DNA of 64,000 nt. Origin: Agelaius tricolor. Lineage: Eukaryota; Chordata; Aves; Passeriformes; Icteridae. Where the stretch lies: NCBI GenBank assembly GCA_023055355.1, contig JALJCS010000001.1, positions 95,713,381 through 95,777,380 of the forward strand, given 5' to 3'. The position numbers and the translations under genes were made by a program. Positions 39,923-51,186 of this stretch are shown here, one piece after another. The notes under the pieces are model-generated. The model ran no database searches, was not told the origin of the DNA, and worked only from the letters and a program-made list of their open reading frames with translations. Numbering within the stretch: the first letter of the stretch is position 1; every line of letters begins with the position of its first letter.

Positions 39923-42900
39923 GTCATGATGGGTTAATTTTGAAGTGAAGCCCAGCAACTTTTTGATACAGTTCAGAATGTTGATATAAGAAAAAAAATT
40001 CGTATTCTTGGCTATGTATGCTAACCTTTGAGAGGAAGATGACAGCAGAAGTGGAAACTGCAGTGCTTCTGTAAGTACTTTGCTGTCCAGTGAAAGACAG
40101 CAATTTTAAATGAAATGTGTCCTAATTTGTAAGAGAAGAAAAGGTTTAGGATATACTGATGTAGGTAGTACATTTTATTTAAAAATTTATTTAAAAATTG
40201 TGGAAATCCTTTAAGTAAATCAAGAAGGCATTCATTTCAGAAAAGATATTTTTCTTTTTAGTCCTTGGCCAGACATGGAAGGGCCTGCTGTGTTAGCTTT
40301 TGAGAGGGAAGACAGAGTGCAAGCCAGGGATTGCACTGAAGAAAGATGTCTTCTGAGAAATGTCTTGAACAAGAAAAATGAAATAGTCAGAAGCACTTCC
40401 AGAAAGCCAAACCCTGAGAAATGAACAGAATAAAAAGAAGTGTCACAGCTGATGGTACTTCATAGATAAAAATAAATTTTTTAATTAGGAGAATAAACTC
40501 AATATTTGCCTGTGTCTGAGACTGAATATTTGTAGAAACAGTTCTATATCTTGTTACATTTCATTTCCAATTCAAACTAACTTAGATCTGATTGAAAACA
40601 GGCTGAGGAACAGTATTTGGGGCAGTTGTAAAAGCAAGCAAAAGCATATTGAGTTGGAATGAGGTGTTTAATGCATTTCTCCTGCACTTAATTGTATATT
40701 TTTCTCATTGTGTTCATGTAGAATGGGGAATAAATAACAGTTTTTCTGTGCCTATTTCTAACTTCTGCATATGCTTTTGCATCAGTCTTCTGTCATTCTG
40801 ACATGTGCAACCTTTTCAATTTCACATTCACTTTCAGTCTGCTTCTGCTGCAGATAGAAAACATTACCTTTCTACTCAAGATGTTCATTTTGATTCAGCA
40901 TATTTTGTCTCACAAATTTTACTTTTCTTAGGGGGTAACAGTTGCCATCATAATGTCAATAAATCAGACACTAATATTCTCACCTTTATTAAGTTTATCA
41001 GTAAGTCACCATTGTACTGGATTAACAGTTTTCTATAATATTACTTTATTACCAATAAATGCTAGATTTTTTTCACTCATTTAATTAATGGTTTGAGCAA
41101 CTCTTCATGTAATGCTGATACCTCTGTGAAGTTCAGGGAGGTCATGACAACAATGACCACCCAGATCTGCCTCTCATTCAGTGACTGTTCCTAGGCCACA
41201 ACCCCCTTGCATTTTAGTTTCTCACAATATGCTGTTCTTTTATTCAGCATTTTCATTAGAAGACTAAAATAGCCATCAACAAACAATAAAATGTTGAATT
41301 ACTCAACCAATTGACTATTCAACATAATTTCTCACCTTTGACAATATAGTACCTCATTATAAGGATTCCTACTTTAATTTTAATCTTATTCTGAGTAAAG
41401 TACAGTGTGGTCTGCAATTCCTTCTTATTCCACCTGGCAGATTTGTAGAAGTGCATCACAGGCCCCTTCCTATGAACCTATTTGTTTCTAGCAGACTCTG
41501 GCATGTACAGGGTGGATGTTCTACACCCACATTGCTCCCTGACATGCATCTATCCAGGGCACTGTTCAAGGGCTCACCCACGCCTGGCAGTCAGGGAACA
41601 TTCTCATTTGCTGAGTTTAGATTTCTCCAGGAGAATTATGCTCTGGGGACAAAAAGAACAATGAAGTTTCAGTATAGGGAGAGGAGAGAAAGGTCATGTT
41701 GAAAGCAAGTTTGTTATCATTTTGATCAAGGAGATTATTTGCAAGGATCTTAATTTGTACTTTCTCATCAGTTTATTTCTGTGTCCACAACTTTTAACCC
41801 GTCTGCTTCATCCCCTTGCAGCCTGCCAGAAATCAGTTTCACTTTACTATTTTACTTTCTACTAAAAATGTATCCTGATCTCTGACTGCTCCTGCACTTC
41901 TCATAGGTTTGCTGATAAACAGACATTACATACAATGTCATCATTGCAAAGGATGCCATGTGAATCTTGCAGGACCCCAGAGCATGGACTAATTCATATA
42001 GTGTGATTTTTTATTTTTAATTTCTTTTTAATTCTGCAGTTAGCTGGTCTTCTTTTAAGCTCAAAGCCATTGATTTTTTTTCTGAAGTGCTCCTTAATTA
42101 CACTTAATGCAGAACTCTTATTTTGGCACAAAGCGGTCAGGTACAGTCAGACAATTTGAAGGATTTAAATAGTTTTGATACAAGTGAAAGGAGTGCATCA
42201 TCTGAGCAAGCAAAAAGGAGGAAACAAACACTGAGTAGTTTATTTCCCTTCTGAATTGCAGGTAAAAGACGTGGATCAGCATATGCAGGAAAACAAGTTT
42301 TCCTCTCCATTTTTTTCAGGTCTAGTTCTCATTGTTTGATAAGAATAGTCAATTTTCAGGCTTGTATATTTAGAAAAAAATAACTGTGAACAAAGGAAGA
42401 TGGCAACTGGAAGATCTGCGCATCAGTGCCTCTTGCAGGTACTCATTAGTCTTAGATCAGATGCCTTATATATCTCAAAACAAGCAATACAGACCCATAC
42501 CATGCAATCTTTCTATGGAAAGATACATTTTCAGTAGTAGAAATGTTTTGAAGCAATGTTTTCATGCCTGAGGTATTAGAAAACTTTTTTAAGAGTAAAC
42601 ACAAAAATATGATACATAGGAAACAAACCAGCCAAGCAACAGTAAGTACTTGTTGTGCCTGTACAAAAGGAACATTTTATTTTGTGGTTAGTGGGCTCGA
42701 TTGAAATCTCACTTTCAAGTCAAGGGGAATCATTCCATTGAATTTCCATTCATAAGTGGAATCTGGGCCCAAACCAACATCCTTTAGATTTGAGCTGCAA
42801 TTATAGCCAGTAAATTGGTAGCAGTGTGCAGGCAGCTTCACCCAGCCATTGATCATCATCACCTCTCTTCCTAAAGGTATTTGATGAAAGCTGCAGAGGC

Positions 42901-45900
42901 CAATGGAGAATTAACACAATGGCCAGTGACATGTGGCAAAAAATGTTAGAAAGAGTGTAAGACATCTGTATGTCCAAAGCATGTGAGTGTCAGCTTGACC
43001 TTGTATGAGATCATGTGTAAGTTTGCAAGAAGGAACATGGCTATGGCGGAATTGAATGCTTGATAGAAGATGTCACTGAATGTATACAGCTTTATTTCTA
43101 AGGTCCTAGGTATGGCCAAGGGTTTTAACTGAATGAAGACTGATAGCCAAATGGCCAGCAGTGCACTGCTGGCCATTCTGTTGCACAGGGTTCTGGCTGA
43201 TGGAGTCTTTTCCTCTCTTAAATCTGTGAGATGAAAATGTTCCTGCCTTGCATATATCATATTGAAAGAGATGTTCAAATGTTCCCCCTATGAACACTGA
43301 CTCAGAAGAGCAATGTGTTGTGTAACCACTGCTAATGAACTAAGAGACATTTATGGTATGAAATCCTGAGTTCTGATACTCCCAGCCAAGCATGGGAATG
43401 CAGTGACAGGAAACACTATATTTGGTGTCCATCGAGGTGCAATATGCAGTGTGATTGGAATCACAGTGAGAGGCAAGGAAGAGCTGTGAGTTGAGTAGGT
43501 CAGGCCAGCAGTATCATCCTAAGAAAAGCTAATTTCATTTTATTGGCAGCTTTCCAAGTTTTTCCTTCAGCCTTTGTAAGATCTGGCAGACATGGTACAA
43601 TTACCCAAAACAGGAAAACCAGAACAGCTGTCCTTAAATCCATGCATGAGTAAAGGTTCATTTCGCTTGGTACAAGGTCCATTCCACACTTCATTTTCCA
43701 TCTAGAGGACTCATACTCTCTGCAAAAGATCCAAGGAAGGAGCAAGCCCATTGCAATGCATGTTTATCATGGGCATCTCTATGTCTCTATGTGGGCTGAG
43801 CAAGTTTTACTCCTCTAATGTACTTCCTCCTGTATTTACGAGCCATGCAGGAGACTCTAAGAAACTTCATCAAAGTGACATGAATTGCTGTGACATTTCT
43901 ATATCTCTAAAAATTCTTGATTCATCACAACCAAAAAATTTTAGTGCAATAATGTTAACTTCAATCAGTTAAACTTGCTCAAAGAATTTTTTTATCAGTG
44001 AAAAAAAATAGTGAGAAAAGAAAGGATGAGATACAAATTTGGGATCTGGGATAGCAGTGGATCCTTCTTTAAATCAGAGTCTTGCATTGTGAATAGCACA
44101 GTGCTCATAGGCCCTGCAGAGACATTCTGGGTGAGAGGACAGTGGTGGTAGCCTGGAGTGCTTTTATACATCTGTCATCTTCTTCTCTAAGACTAAAGAC
44201 ACTTTTAAAGTAAGGAAAGTGTGTCTATGAAGCATCCATATTTTTTCCACAATAATTTCCAATAAATATGCTTCTTCATTCAATTTTATGTTTGCAGTGT
44301 AAACAAATATATTCACTTTCTAAGTGACATCAGTAAAGTGAGAAATACTAAAATTATTGTGATTTAAGAAAAATAACCCAAAGCTGTCTGCAGTGTATGT
44401 TGTAAAGAGAAAGTGTTCAAACACACCTGAAGGGTGAGGGTGCCAATTTTCATTAAAATTAATGGAAACTTGACATCTTGATGCTCTAGGTGACTTCTGA
44501 ATATCCCACACCTCCCTTCTATGATTGTGAAATAGGAAGAATTTTCTAGTGTGAAACATGGTTTGAAAAATAGAATACATTAAACAAAACAGAAGTTTGC
44601 ATTTCTGACTCATATAAAAATAGTTGCTTCCCAGGGAATACAACTCACTGGAGGGTAATGATCTAATTGGGTTGTGGTTTTAAAATCCAAGTTTACTTAA
44701 ATATAAGACAAACAAGGAAAAATATGTTTAAGCTTTCAAACTGCCTCTAACATTGTCAAAACACAGATTTCTGAAGAAAGTCAGTGGGAAGATTGCTTTT
44801 CCTTAAAAAAATAAGTGCCACAAAGATGAAGAAGCTTACTGGAAACAGATGACTTGTGGAAACTGTAGAGCTTAGCTCAGCATTTGGTAGTCACTTTGGT
44901 TTTTGGACCTCTTCACAGCACAAGCAGATGTTATAGTCCTTTCTCTAAATCCAGCAAGAATCTATGCAATCTCCTGCACATGGAAAAAAACACAAACATC
45001 TCACATTTGAAATACAAAATTAGAATGGATACCCAGTGTCCCTCCAGTCAAAAAAGTATTTGATTACTGAAGATTCCCAGAGGTATCGGAACAGGAATGA
45101 AAGCTTTAGAGTGACTAGTCCCAGTACCAGTCCTGGGATCCACTGACATTCCTAGCAAGGGAAGATACACAGCCCTCAAAATCATCTCAGTGCAGTCCTT
45201 TTGCAAACTGGGATAATACTATTCCAACTTTCACAATGATTACTGGGAAGGAAATAAATACTAGCTCCTAGTGATTTCTTGCAAATAATCAGTCTTTGAT
45301 GCCTTACGAACTGCTGAGTTGGAGTTTCATTGCCTGGAATGGCATTTCAAGAACAGCAAGTGGCTTTCTTTATTGGAGCTGAAACAACATTTTGGGAATA
45401 CCATATGCTGTGAAGCATTTGTAGCAGATGATTATCAAACAACTGCATGGAAGAGAAATAGGGCTGACCTGAGCACAGCCTCCATGAAACATTATGTAAA
45501 ATAGGTTTTGCAAAATGGGTTATGAATTCTTCATTAAAAAGAGGGAAATATACCAAGATTTTTGTAAATATTTTATTCCCTGATGCCATATCTGTCTATG
45601 CTGGATTTGGCCAACTGTTTTCTTAAGTACTCCACTGGGTTTTTTTGGTCTTTTGTCTGTGCCCTGGTTCTTTGTGTCTGTTGTGTTTCACAAGAACTCC
45701 ATAAAGCTCTATTGACTGTGACAGCATCACCCTGTTGCAAGACTTAGTTCCTACTTATAACTTTATGTCCCTTCTGCTAGCTGGTTACTGCCTGTCATGG
45801 CTTCCAGCAAACACCCTTTGAAGCCAACTTCTCTCCCTGAAACACCTCTTTGTGATAACCTCATCCCAGTGAGGAGAGAGATCCCAGGAGATCTGAGCCA

Positions 45901-47092
45901 TAACAGATGTGGACTGCATTTTCTCTGCAACAAGAGGATCAGGTTAAAATAAATATCCATTGCACTGTTATGTCCCAGCCCAGGGTAGCGAGTGGTGCTG
46001 AGGATATCAGAAGGAAAAGCAGGAAACCTGAAGTAGACAATTAAGAGAAATCCTCTACCAATAATAATTTTTCATATCTCAGGAGGTTCCATTAGTCCAA
46101 TTGCTGAGCAAAAGTGCTTCCTTAGTTCTCCCAGTACAGCAATGGGCAACATCACAAGCTTGAACAGGACTCATCCTGAAGGCATTGGGAAGGGTCAAAT
46201 ACAAATCCTCAAAACTCAACTAAAGGAATGGAGGATAGTCATCTTTATTATCTAATGAGCAGTATCTGTCCAGTATCTGAGAAGCAGTTATGCTTCTACT
46301 AACTAGATTACTGGTATGGAAAGGTAACTTCATGAAGTGCAAGTTTGATTTGTATGAAAAGAAAGTAGATGAAAGTCAGTGAGAAGTAAAAGTAAATAAT
46401 TGAAGACTTATTTTTATCCTGCAATCACCAATTAGCAATTTTACAATGTAACATGACTGCCAATGGGAAAATTGGCCATGTTTCATGCTTGTGGGAAATT
46501 AAAAGAAAGGAAAATGAAGACATATAATCCTCCCATGAGCTAAAGATACTATAATAAAAGATCTCATCATGATTATTGAACTACAAACTATTGGCTAATC
46601 TAGAGTTCTTCCTTTTGAGGATTTTTTAATAGATTTTCATGAATTTATCTCTTTGTAAAACCTTAACTATTGAAAAAATATTTCTTAGTTTTTCATGTTA
46701 ATGGGGAAATTCAATTATTTTCTAAACATATTGGATTAATTCTTGCCTCTATTAAAACCGTTGATGTCGCATAGCAATAAGCAGAAATACTGCTGTAAAC
46801 TGAACAAAGAGTGAGGTAGGGATTTAGCTCCATGAGTCCTTGTGGTTTACAGAAAAATTATGTATCTTTGGCTAACACAGCATATCAATCTGACTGAAGC
46901 CTCAGAATCCTGCAAAGAATGATCAGGTCTGATTTGTTTAAAGGGTAAAAATGAAATTCATATTTTATGAGAAATTACTTCATTGTGCATGATTGTTTTC
47001 TACTTACATCCATGTTTACATTATTATTTAAGTACATAGTTTTATATGCCTCTATTGTTTGGCTCCTTTCTTTTAGTGTTTTAATTTTTTAA
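39923..47092. other. Gene-free stretch
   Basis: No gene recognised. A 12-bp near-tandem TTTATTTAAAAA occurs at 40174-40198. The palindrome at 43150 is listed separately. Segments 42660-43300 and 45590-46010 are less AT-rich and have open frames of 65-110 codons without identifiable domains; they may be diverged repeats. Confidence 0.55.
43150..43177. repeat. Perfect 28-bp palindrome without a spacer
   Basis: Each arm is 14 bases: AATGGCCAGCAGTG followed directly by its reverse complement CACTGCTGGCCATT, centred between 43163 and 43164. The next base pair outward does not match. With no loop it could extrude as a cruciform in DNA, or in RNA form a long hairpin with a tight turn. Its arms are GC-rich in an AT-rich neighbourhood. 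I know of no family this belongs to. Confidence 0.97.
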
Positions 47093-47142
47093 TAGAACCA
47101 CTGAATGGTTTGGGTTGGAAGGAGTCTTTAAAGTTCATCTAA
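47093..47142 (-). mobile_element. CR1 LINE, very short 3' end fragment
   Basis: The plus strand reads TAGAACCACTGAATGG, then TTTGGGTTGGAAGGAGTC and 'tttaaagttcatct', the reverse complement of the last 50 or so bases of CR1. Recognisable similarity ends near 47142. It points to the minus strand. Confidence 0.85.
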
Positions 47143-48914
47143 AGGGACCTTAAATTTTGTCAATGTTATCTCAGAAGTAGTAGGGGCGGAGAAAGAAGGC
47201 TTATTCACAATGGCTATTTTTAAATACAAATCTAAATTAAACTTCTTTTTTGAATCATTCTCCAAAGGATAATCTGTCTGTCTGTGTTTTTGTCTCATCT
47301 TTACTCTCTTTTTGCCTAAAGATGCTGGGAAAGAGATTAAGCCTCATGAATATTCTGTTTGATACCAATTCGTGTTTTTCTTGACAAACTGAATACTTGT
47401 ATCTGAAATAAAGGAGAAAGATACCCTAGTAAAAAAGATTTCAAATAAACTGAGGAATAATGGTGACCTTTGAAGACAATTCACAAGACAGGATACGGCT
47501 GGGACATGTAATTCCTTAAGTAGGACAGAGAATTATAGTGTCTATGTTGTTCTGTTTAAATATGTGTCAAACTTCTTGTCTTTTAATTTCTCTTCCATTT
47601 CCAATTGAATTTTATAAAGTTTGAAAAATCATTTAGATATAGCAGTTTTTCAAGGATCCCTGCAAGCTTTGACACAGATGTGTAATAGTTTATGTATTTT
47701 CTGAAGGTCTTCTCCATTTTTATCCAAGGCTCTACTAAAACTATGTGCAAAATGTATATATAAGCTGTCAAAGGAGCAGTCTCCAACACATGTGTCCACA
47801 CTGTTTCCAAACTAGGAGATAATCCTTCGAAACATGTTATTGAATTGGAGCCATACTGCAGTGGTCAACAAGGATTAAATATGATTAGAAACTTCAATAC
47901 AGAGGAACTCAATTGTATAAAAAAAATTTGAAACTTTTCTGACCTGAGTTGAAGATTTTTAAGGATTTATTGGAAAACACACAGATCCCATAGCATTTAA
48001 AAAAAATGTCGCCATTATAAAACATCAGAGTCTGAGACATAAGTCCTGAGCCTGATGTATAACACTGTTTACATGGAGAACAAGTAAATCCTTCCTAAAG
48101 AGCAGAGTTTAAGTGCTATGTCTTAAGGTGTATTTGTGTAAAATGTAACTTGAACATGGATTTTAATGCAACTATTTCATAATATATGAAGACATCTGAA
48201 TATTAAATTACAGAGTTAAATTACAGAATACAAACAAAGACTAAAAATAAATGTCAATGTTTTGCTTCTGAGAGATTTATTCCAAGTTTTCATTAACAAA
48301 ATATCATAAGATCTCTAGTCTTTATTAACTAAATTGTGATGAAAATTCAATTAAATGTCATCTAAACAATTAAAAATTTTAATATTCTCTTCCACATGCA
48401 TACCATTGGAACAGCATAGTAATAAATAGCAATTATATAAATTAACAACTTACCTAAATCTAATAAAAGGCCCAAACTAAATTGGGATCAAAATATTGAA
48501 GCTGTGATTCAGTAAGGCCCTTTAAATAAACACATGGGAAAACTATTAGAAACAGAGAGGACTCAGTTTGATAATACATGACATTCCGATTATGGAAAAA
48601 AATTTGTTTTATTGCCTAACACAGGAAGCTTTCTGCTACTAGTTATTATCAAAGCATATTCAAAAAACTAAAATGTCAAAACATCACTGTTTTCCCTATT
48701 TGAACTATTTAAATACACAGCTTCAAGAGACCTCATGAGTAACAGAAGTGATTTATATGAGAAATATGCCATTCTGAGCTACCATACTTGGAATCAGAGA
48801 TGAAGAAACAATTGTAGCAATAAAATGTGACTGCATAGTACTAACAGAATATAATAGCAAATAATGAATTCTACTGAAATTATTCTCAGTACCTTTACAC
48901 TTATTATACATATG
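47143..48914. other. Gene-free stretch
   Basis: AT-rich sequence with no gene, tandem repeat or transposon that I can identify, running up to the nested retroelement complex. Confidence 0.6.
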
Positions 48915-48992
48915 ATAGAAACGGCTTCAAACTAGAGAAGAGTAGGTTTAGATTAGAATTAGGAAGAAATTCTTCACTGTGAAGATGTGAGA
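48915..48992 (+). mobile_element. CR1 LINE 3' region, part 1 of 3
   Basis: The plus strand has GGCTTCAAACTAGAGAAGAG, 'taggtttagattaga' and TTAGGAAGAAATTCTTCACT, which is sense CR1 3' untranslated sequence. It breaks off at 48992, where an LTR begins, and resumes at 49611. The last 8 bases (ATGTGAGA) are repeated after the LTR as a candidate target-site duplication. It is the only plus-strand CR1 in the window. Confidence 0.93.
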
Positions 48993-49391
48993 TGTCAGAA
49001 CCTAGGACATTCCTCTGGCAGCCCTGGATGATTCAAGACCCTGGCAAGGGGCTCAGAGACCTTGGCACAGAGTCAAAAACACCCGTGCCTTTGATTTTAG
49101 CCCATGGAAAAAATTACCAATTTTGTGTGAAATTTACAAGCCACAACAGTTTGAGTAGAATGATAGTTAATTTGTCACAGGGTGAAAAAGTAGAATTTTG
49201 GAGATTTGGAATGGGGGTTCAAGAGGCAAGATGGAGTAATCTGGGTGTGTCCTGTCCTTCTTCTTCTTCTTGTCCTCCATCTTCGGTTGTGACGATTACA
49301 CTTTTGGATTGGTTTAGAATAGAGACAGACTGTCTAACATAGGTGATAGGTACTGGAAAATTATTGTAAATAAAGTACATGTAGTTCTTAG

Positions 49392-49398
49392 TATAAAA
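49392..49398 (+). promoter_or_regulatory. TATA-like box of the plus-strand LTR
   Basis: TATAAAA sits about 400 bases into the LTR, where a U3 promoter would end. No activity can be inferred from sequence alone. Confidence 0.6.
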
Positions 49399-49494
49399 AG
49401 CTAACACCACCCCAAGGGCAGTCAGTGTGTGCCACAATTCGACCTGCTGGACAGATCTCCGCAGGTCAGAGAAAGAATCTAACAGATAAGAGAA

Positions 49495-49500
49495 AATAAA
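49495..49500 (+). promoter_or_regulatory. Polyadenylation signal of the plus-strand LTR
   Basis: AATAAA, about 100 bases after the TATA-like box and about 110 bases before the LTR end, fits an R/U5 boundary in the plus orientation. Confidence 0.6.
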
Positions 49501-49610
49501 CAACCTTGAAAACCGGAGCCAAGGAATTCTGACTTCTTTTGTGGTCATGGGGCTGGGAGAAAAAAAGACTTTCTAGTACCTCAGGAGCCATTTCAACCAC
49601 AGAAACCCGA

Positions 49611-49738
49611 ATGTGAGACACTGAAACAGGTTGGCCAGAGACGTTGTGGATGCCCCATTCCTGAAAGTGTTTAAGGCCAGGTTGGATGGGACCTGGAGCA
49701 ACCTGACCAAGTGGAAGGTGTCCCAGCCCATGGCAGGG
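49611..49738 (+). mobile_element. CR1 LINE 3' region, part 2 of 3
   Basis: Continues directly from 48992 once the LTR is removed: CACTGAAACAGGTTGGCC, 'cgttgtggatgccccattcctg', 'aggccaggttggatggg', 'agcaacctgaccaagtggaagg' and CCCATGGCAGGG. These blocks occur in the same order in sense CR1. It is interrupted at 49738 by the second insert and resumes at 51187. Confidence 0.95.
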
Positions 49739-49830
49739 TGTCTCAGTCCCTCTGGGAGCCTCTCAGGAGCCCTGGGCCAGTCCCGAGTCGGCAGAGACCG
49801 GGGGGGCAGCCCCGACATGGCCGACAGCGG

Positions 49831-50672
49831 GGAGACACTGTCTGTGTGTGCCCCGAGGGTACTGAGGGCACCTGGGCTGGGGGCAGACACTCTCTGTGTG
49901 TGCCCCGAGGGTGCTGAGGGCACCTGGGCTGGGGGCAGACACTCTCTGTGTGTGCCCCGAGGGTGCTGAGGGCACCTGGGCTGGCAGGGAGACACTCTCT
50001 GTGTGTGCCCCGAGGGTGCTGAGGGCACCTGGGCTGGCAGGGAGACACTCTCTGTGTGTGCCCTGAGGGTGCTGAGGGCACCTGGGCTGGCAGGGAGACA
50101 CTCTCTGTGTGTGCCCCGAGGGTGCTGAGGGCACCTGGGCTGGCAGGGAGACACTGTCTGTGTGTGCCCCGAGGGTGCTGAGGGCACCTGGGCTGGGGGC
50201 AGACACTCTCTGTGTGTGCCCCGAGGGTGCTGAGGGCACCTGGGCTGGCAGGGAGACACTCTCTGTGTGTGCCCCGAGGGTGCTGAGGGCACCTGGGCTG
50301 GGGGCAGACACTCTCTGTGTGTGCCCCGAGGGTGCTGAGGGCACCTGGGCTGGCAGGGAGACACTCTCTGTGTGTGCCCCGAGGGTACTGAGGGCACCTG
50401 GGCTGGCAGGGAGACACTGTCTGTGTGTGCCCCGAGGGTGCTGAGGGCACCTGGGCTGGCAGGGAGACACTCTCTGTGTGTGCCCTGAGGGTGCTGAGGG
50501 CACCTGGGCTGGCAGGGAGACACTCTCTGTGTGTGCCCCGAGGGTGCTGAGGGCACCTGGGCTGGCAGGGAGACACTGTCTGTGTGTGCCCCGAGGGTGC
50601 TGAGGGCACCTGGGCTGGCAGGGAGACACTGTCTGTGTGTGCCCCGAGGGTGCTGAGGGCACCTGGGCTGGG
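49831..50672 (+). repeat. G-rich 52/53-bp minisatellite, 16 copies
   Basis: Sixteen head-to-tail units, each containing CTGTGTGTGCCCC, GAGGGTGCTGAGGGCACC and TGGGCTGG. Most units are 53 bp with the junction GGCAGGGAG; four junctions (before units 2, 3, 8 and 10) use GGGGGCAGA and make 52-bp units. Other variants are GTCTG for CTCTCTG-type starts (units 1, 7, 12, 15, 16), TACTG for TGCTG (units 1, 11) and CCCTGAG for CCCCGAG (units 5, 13). Divergence is very low, so the array is young or homogenised. Because 53 is not a multiple of 3 and the unit lacks stops on the minus strand, all three minus frames stay open for 288-371 codons; these are artefacts, not genes. Confidence 0.98.
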
Positions 50673-50749
50673 CGCCTGTGCAGCACAAGAGACACCAGAG
50701 ACATCAGTAGAAGAGAAAGGGCCGACTCCCAGCAGGGGTTAATCCAAGG

Positions 50750-50756
50750 TTTTATT
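50750..50756 (-). promoter_or_regulatory. Polyadenylation signal of the minus-strand LTR
   Basis: The plus strand TTTTATT is AATAAAA on the minus strand, followed by a CCTTGGATTAACC block. It lies about 75 bases downstream of the TATA-like element, a spacing that fits a short R region. Confidence 0.6.
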
Positions 50757-50827
50757 AGGATCCCAAACGAGCTCCTGCACCTCAGGGGCCTCCTGCCGAG
50801 AGCCCCGGGAGATGTGCCAAGGTCACA

Positions 50828-50834
50828 TTTAAAG
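50828..50834 (-). promoter_or_regulatory. TATA-like element of the minus-strand LTR
   Basis: The minus strand reads CCCTTTAAATGTGACC. TTTAAAT is a plausible weak TATA variant at the expected place before the polyadenylation signal. The position is suggestive only. Confidence 0.4.
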
Positions 50835-51186
50835 GGAGGTGGAAACCCAAAGTAGATAACATTTTACCAACCAGTAAGTGACCCTAAGGGATGGGTACTA
50901 GGGGACAGACATCTAGGACAGCGTATGGGGCAAGGCTTGGGGGGCTGACTCCTGGCTTCTGGCTAATCACTCAACAACCTGGACCAAAGCCAGGTTGGAG
51001 GGGATGGGATGCTGAGTGACTGACAGAGAGCCAGGGTGGGGGTTTGGGGATGATCTCATCCTGGGAGAGGGATAACACAGGTAAAGGGAGGAGGGTACAG
51101 TCTGGAATAAACCATTTGGGAAAAATTTGAGGATACAAAACAAAACTACTTCAAAGTATTACGAAGTATAAAAATGCACTACAACA

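Larger units (their letters stand above)
48993..49610 (+). mobile_element. Solo retroviral LTR inserted in CR1
   Basis: The insert begins TGTCAGAACC and ends GAAACCCGA. It splits CR1 and is flanked by the 8-bp direct repeat ATGTGAGA (48985-48992 and 49611-49618). True retroviral duplications are usually 4-6 bp, so two or more bases may match by chance. Inside, a TTC-rich tract at 49259-49274 precedes a TATA-like box and an AATAAA about 100 bases apart, as expected for U3-R-U5 order on the plus strand. No internal retroviral genes are present. The right end lacks the usual CA, so that terminus is slightly eroded or imprecisely placed. The general sequence type is familiar from passerine endogenous retroviruses. 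Confidence 0.88.
49739..51186 (-). mobile_element. Minus-strand LTR element with embedded minisatellite
   Basis: The insert starts TGTCTCAG and ends ACTACAACA on the plus strand, giving TG...CA ends. It is flanked by GCAGGG (49733-49738) and GCAGGT (51187-51192), a 6-bp target duplication with one mismatch. On the minus strand it has a TATA-like element, AATAAAA about 75 bases later, then sequence leading into the 16-copy minisatellite. Preferred reading: a 1,448-bp solo LTR whose U5 contains the array. Alternative: a 510-bp LTR ending TGCACA at 50677, followed by GGCGCC (the core of a lysine-tRNA primer site) and a truncated leader carrying the array. No retroviral gene is present under either reading. 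Confidence 0.8.

Noticed and set aside
49831..50672. CRISPR-like array, because of regular repeats
   Set aside because: There are no unique spacers; units are fully tandem, and the genome is clearly avian.
49573..50704. Large minus-strand open frames (371, 313 and 288 codons) as a repetitive protein gene
   Set aside because: They are the three phases of one 53-bp minisatellite read through; the frame cycles every three units and no independent coding signal exists outside the array.
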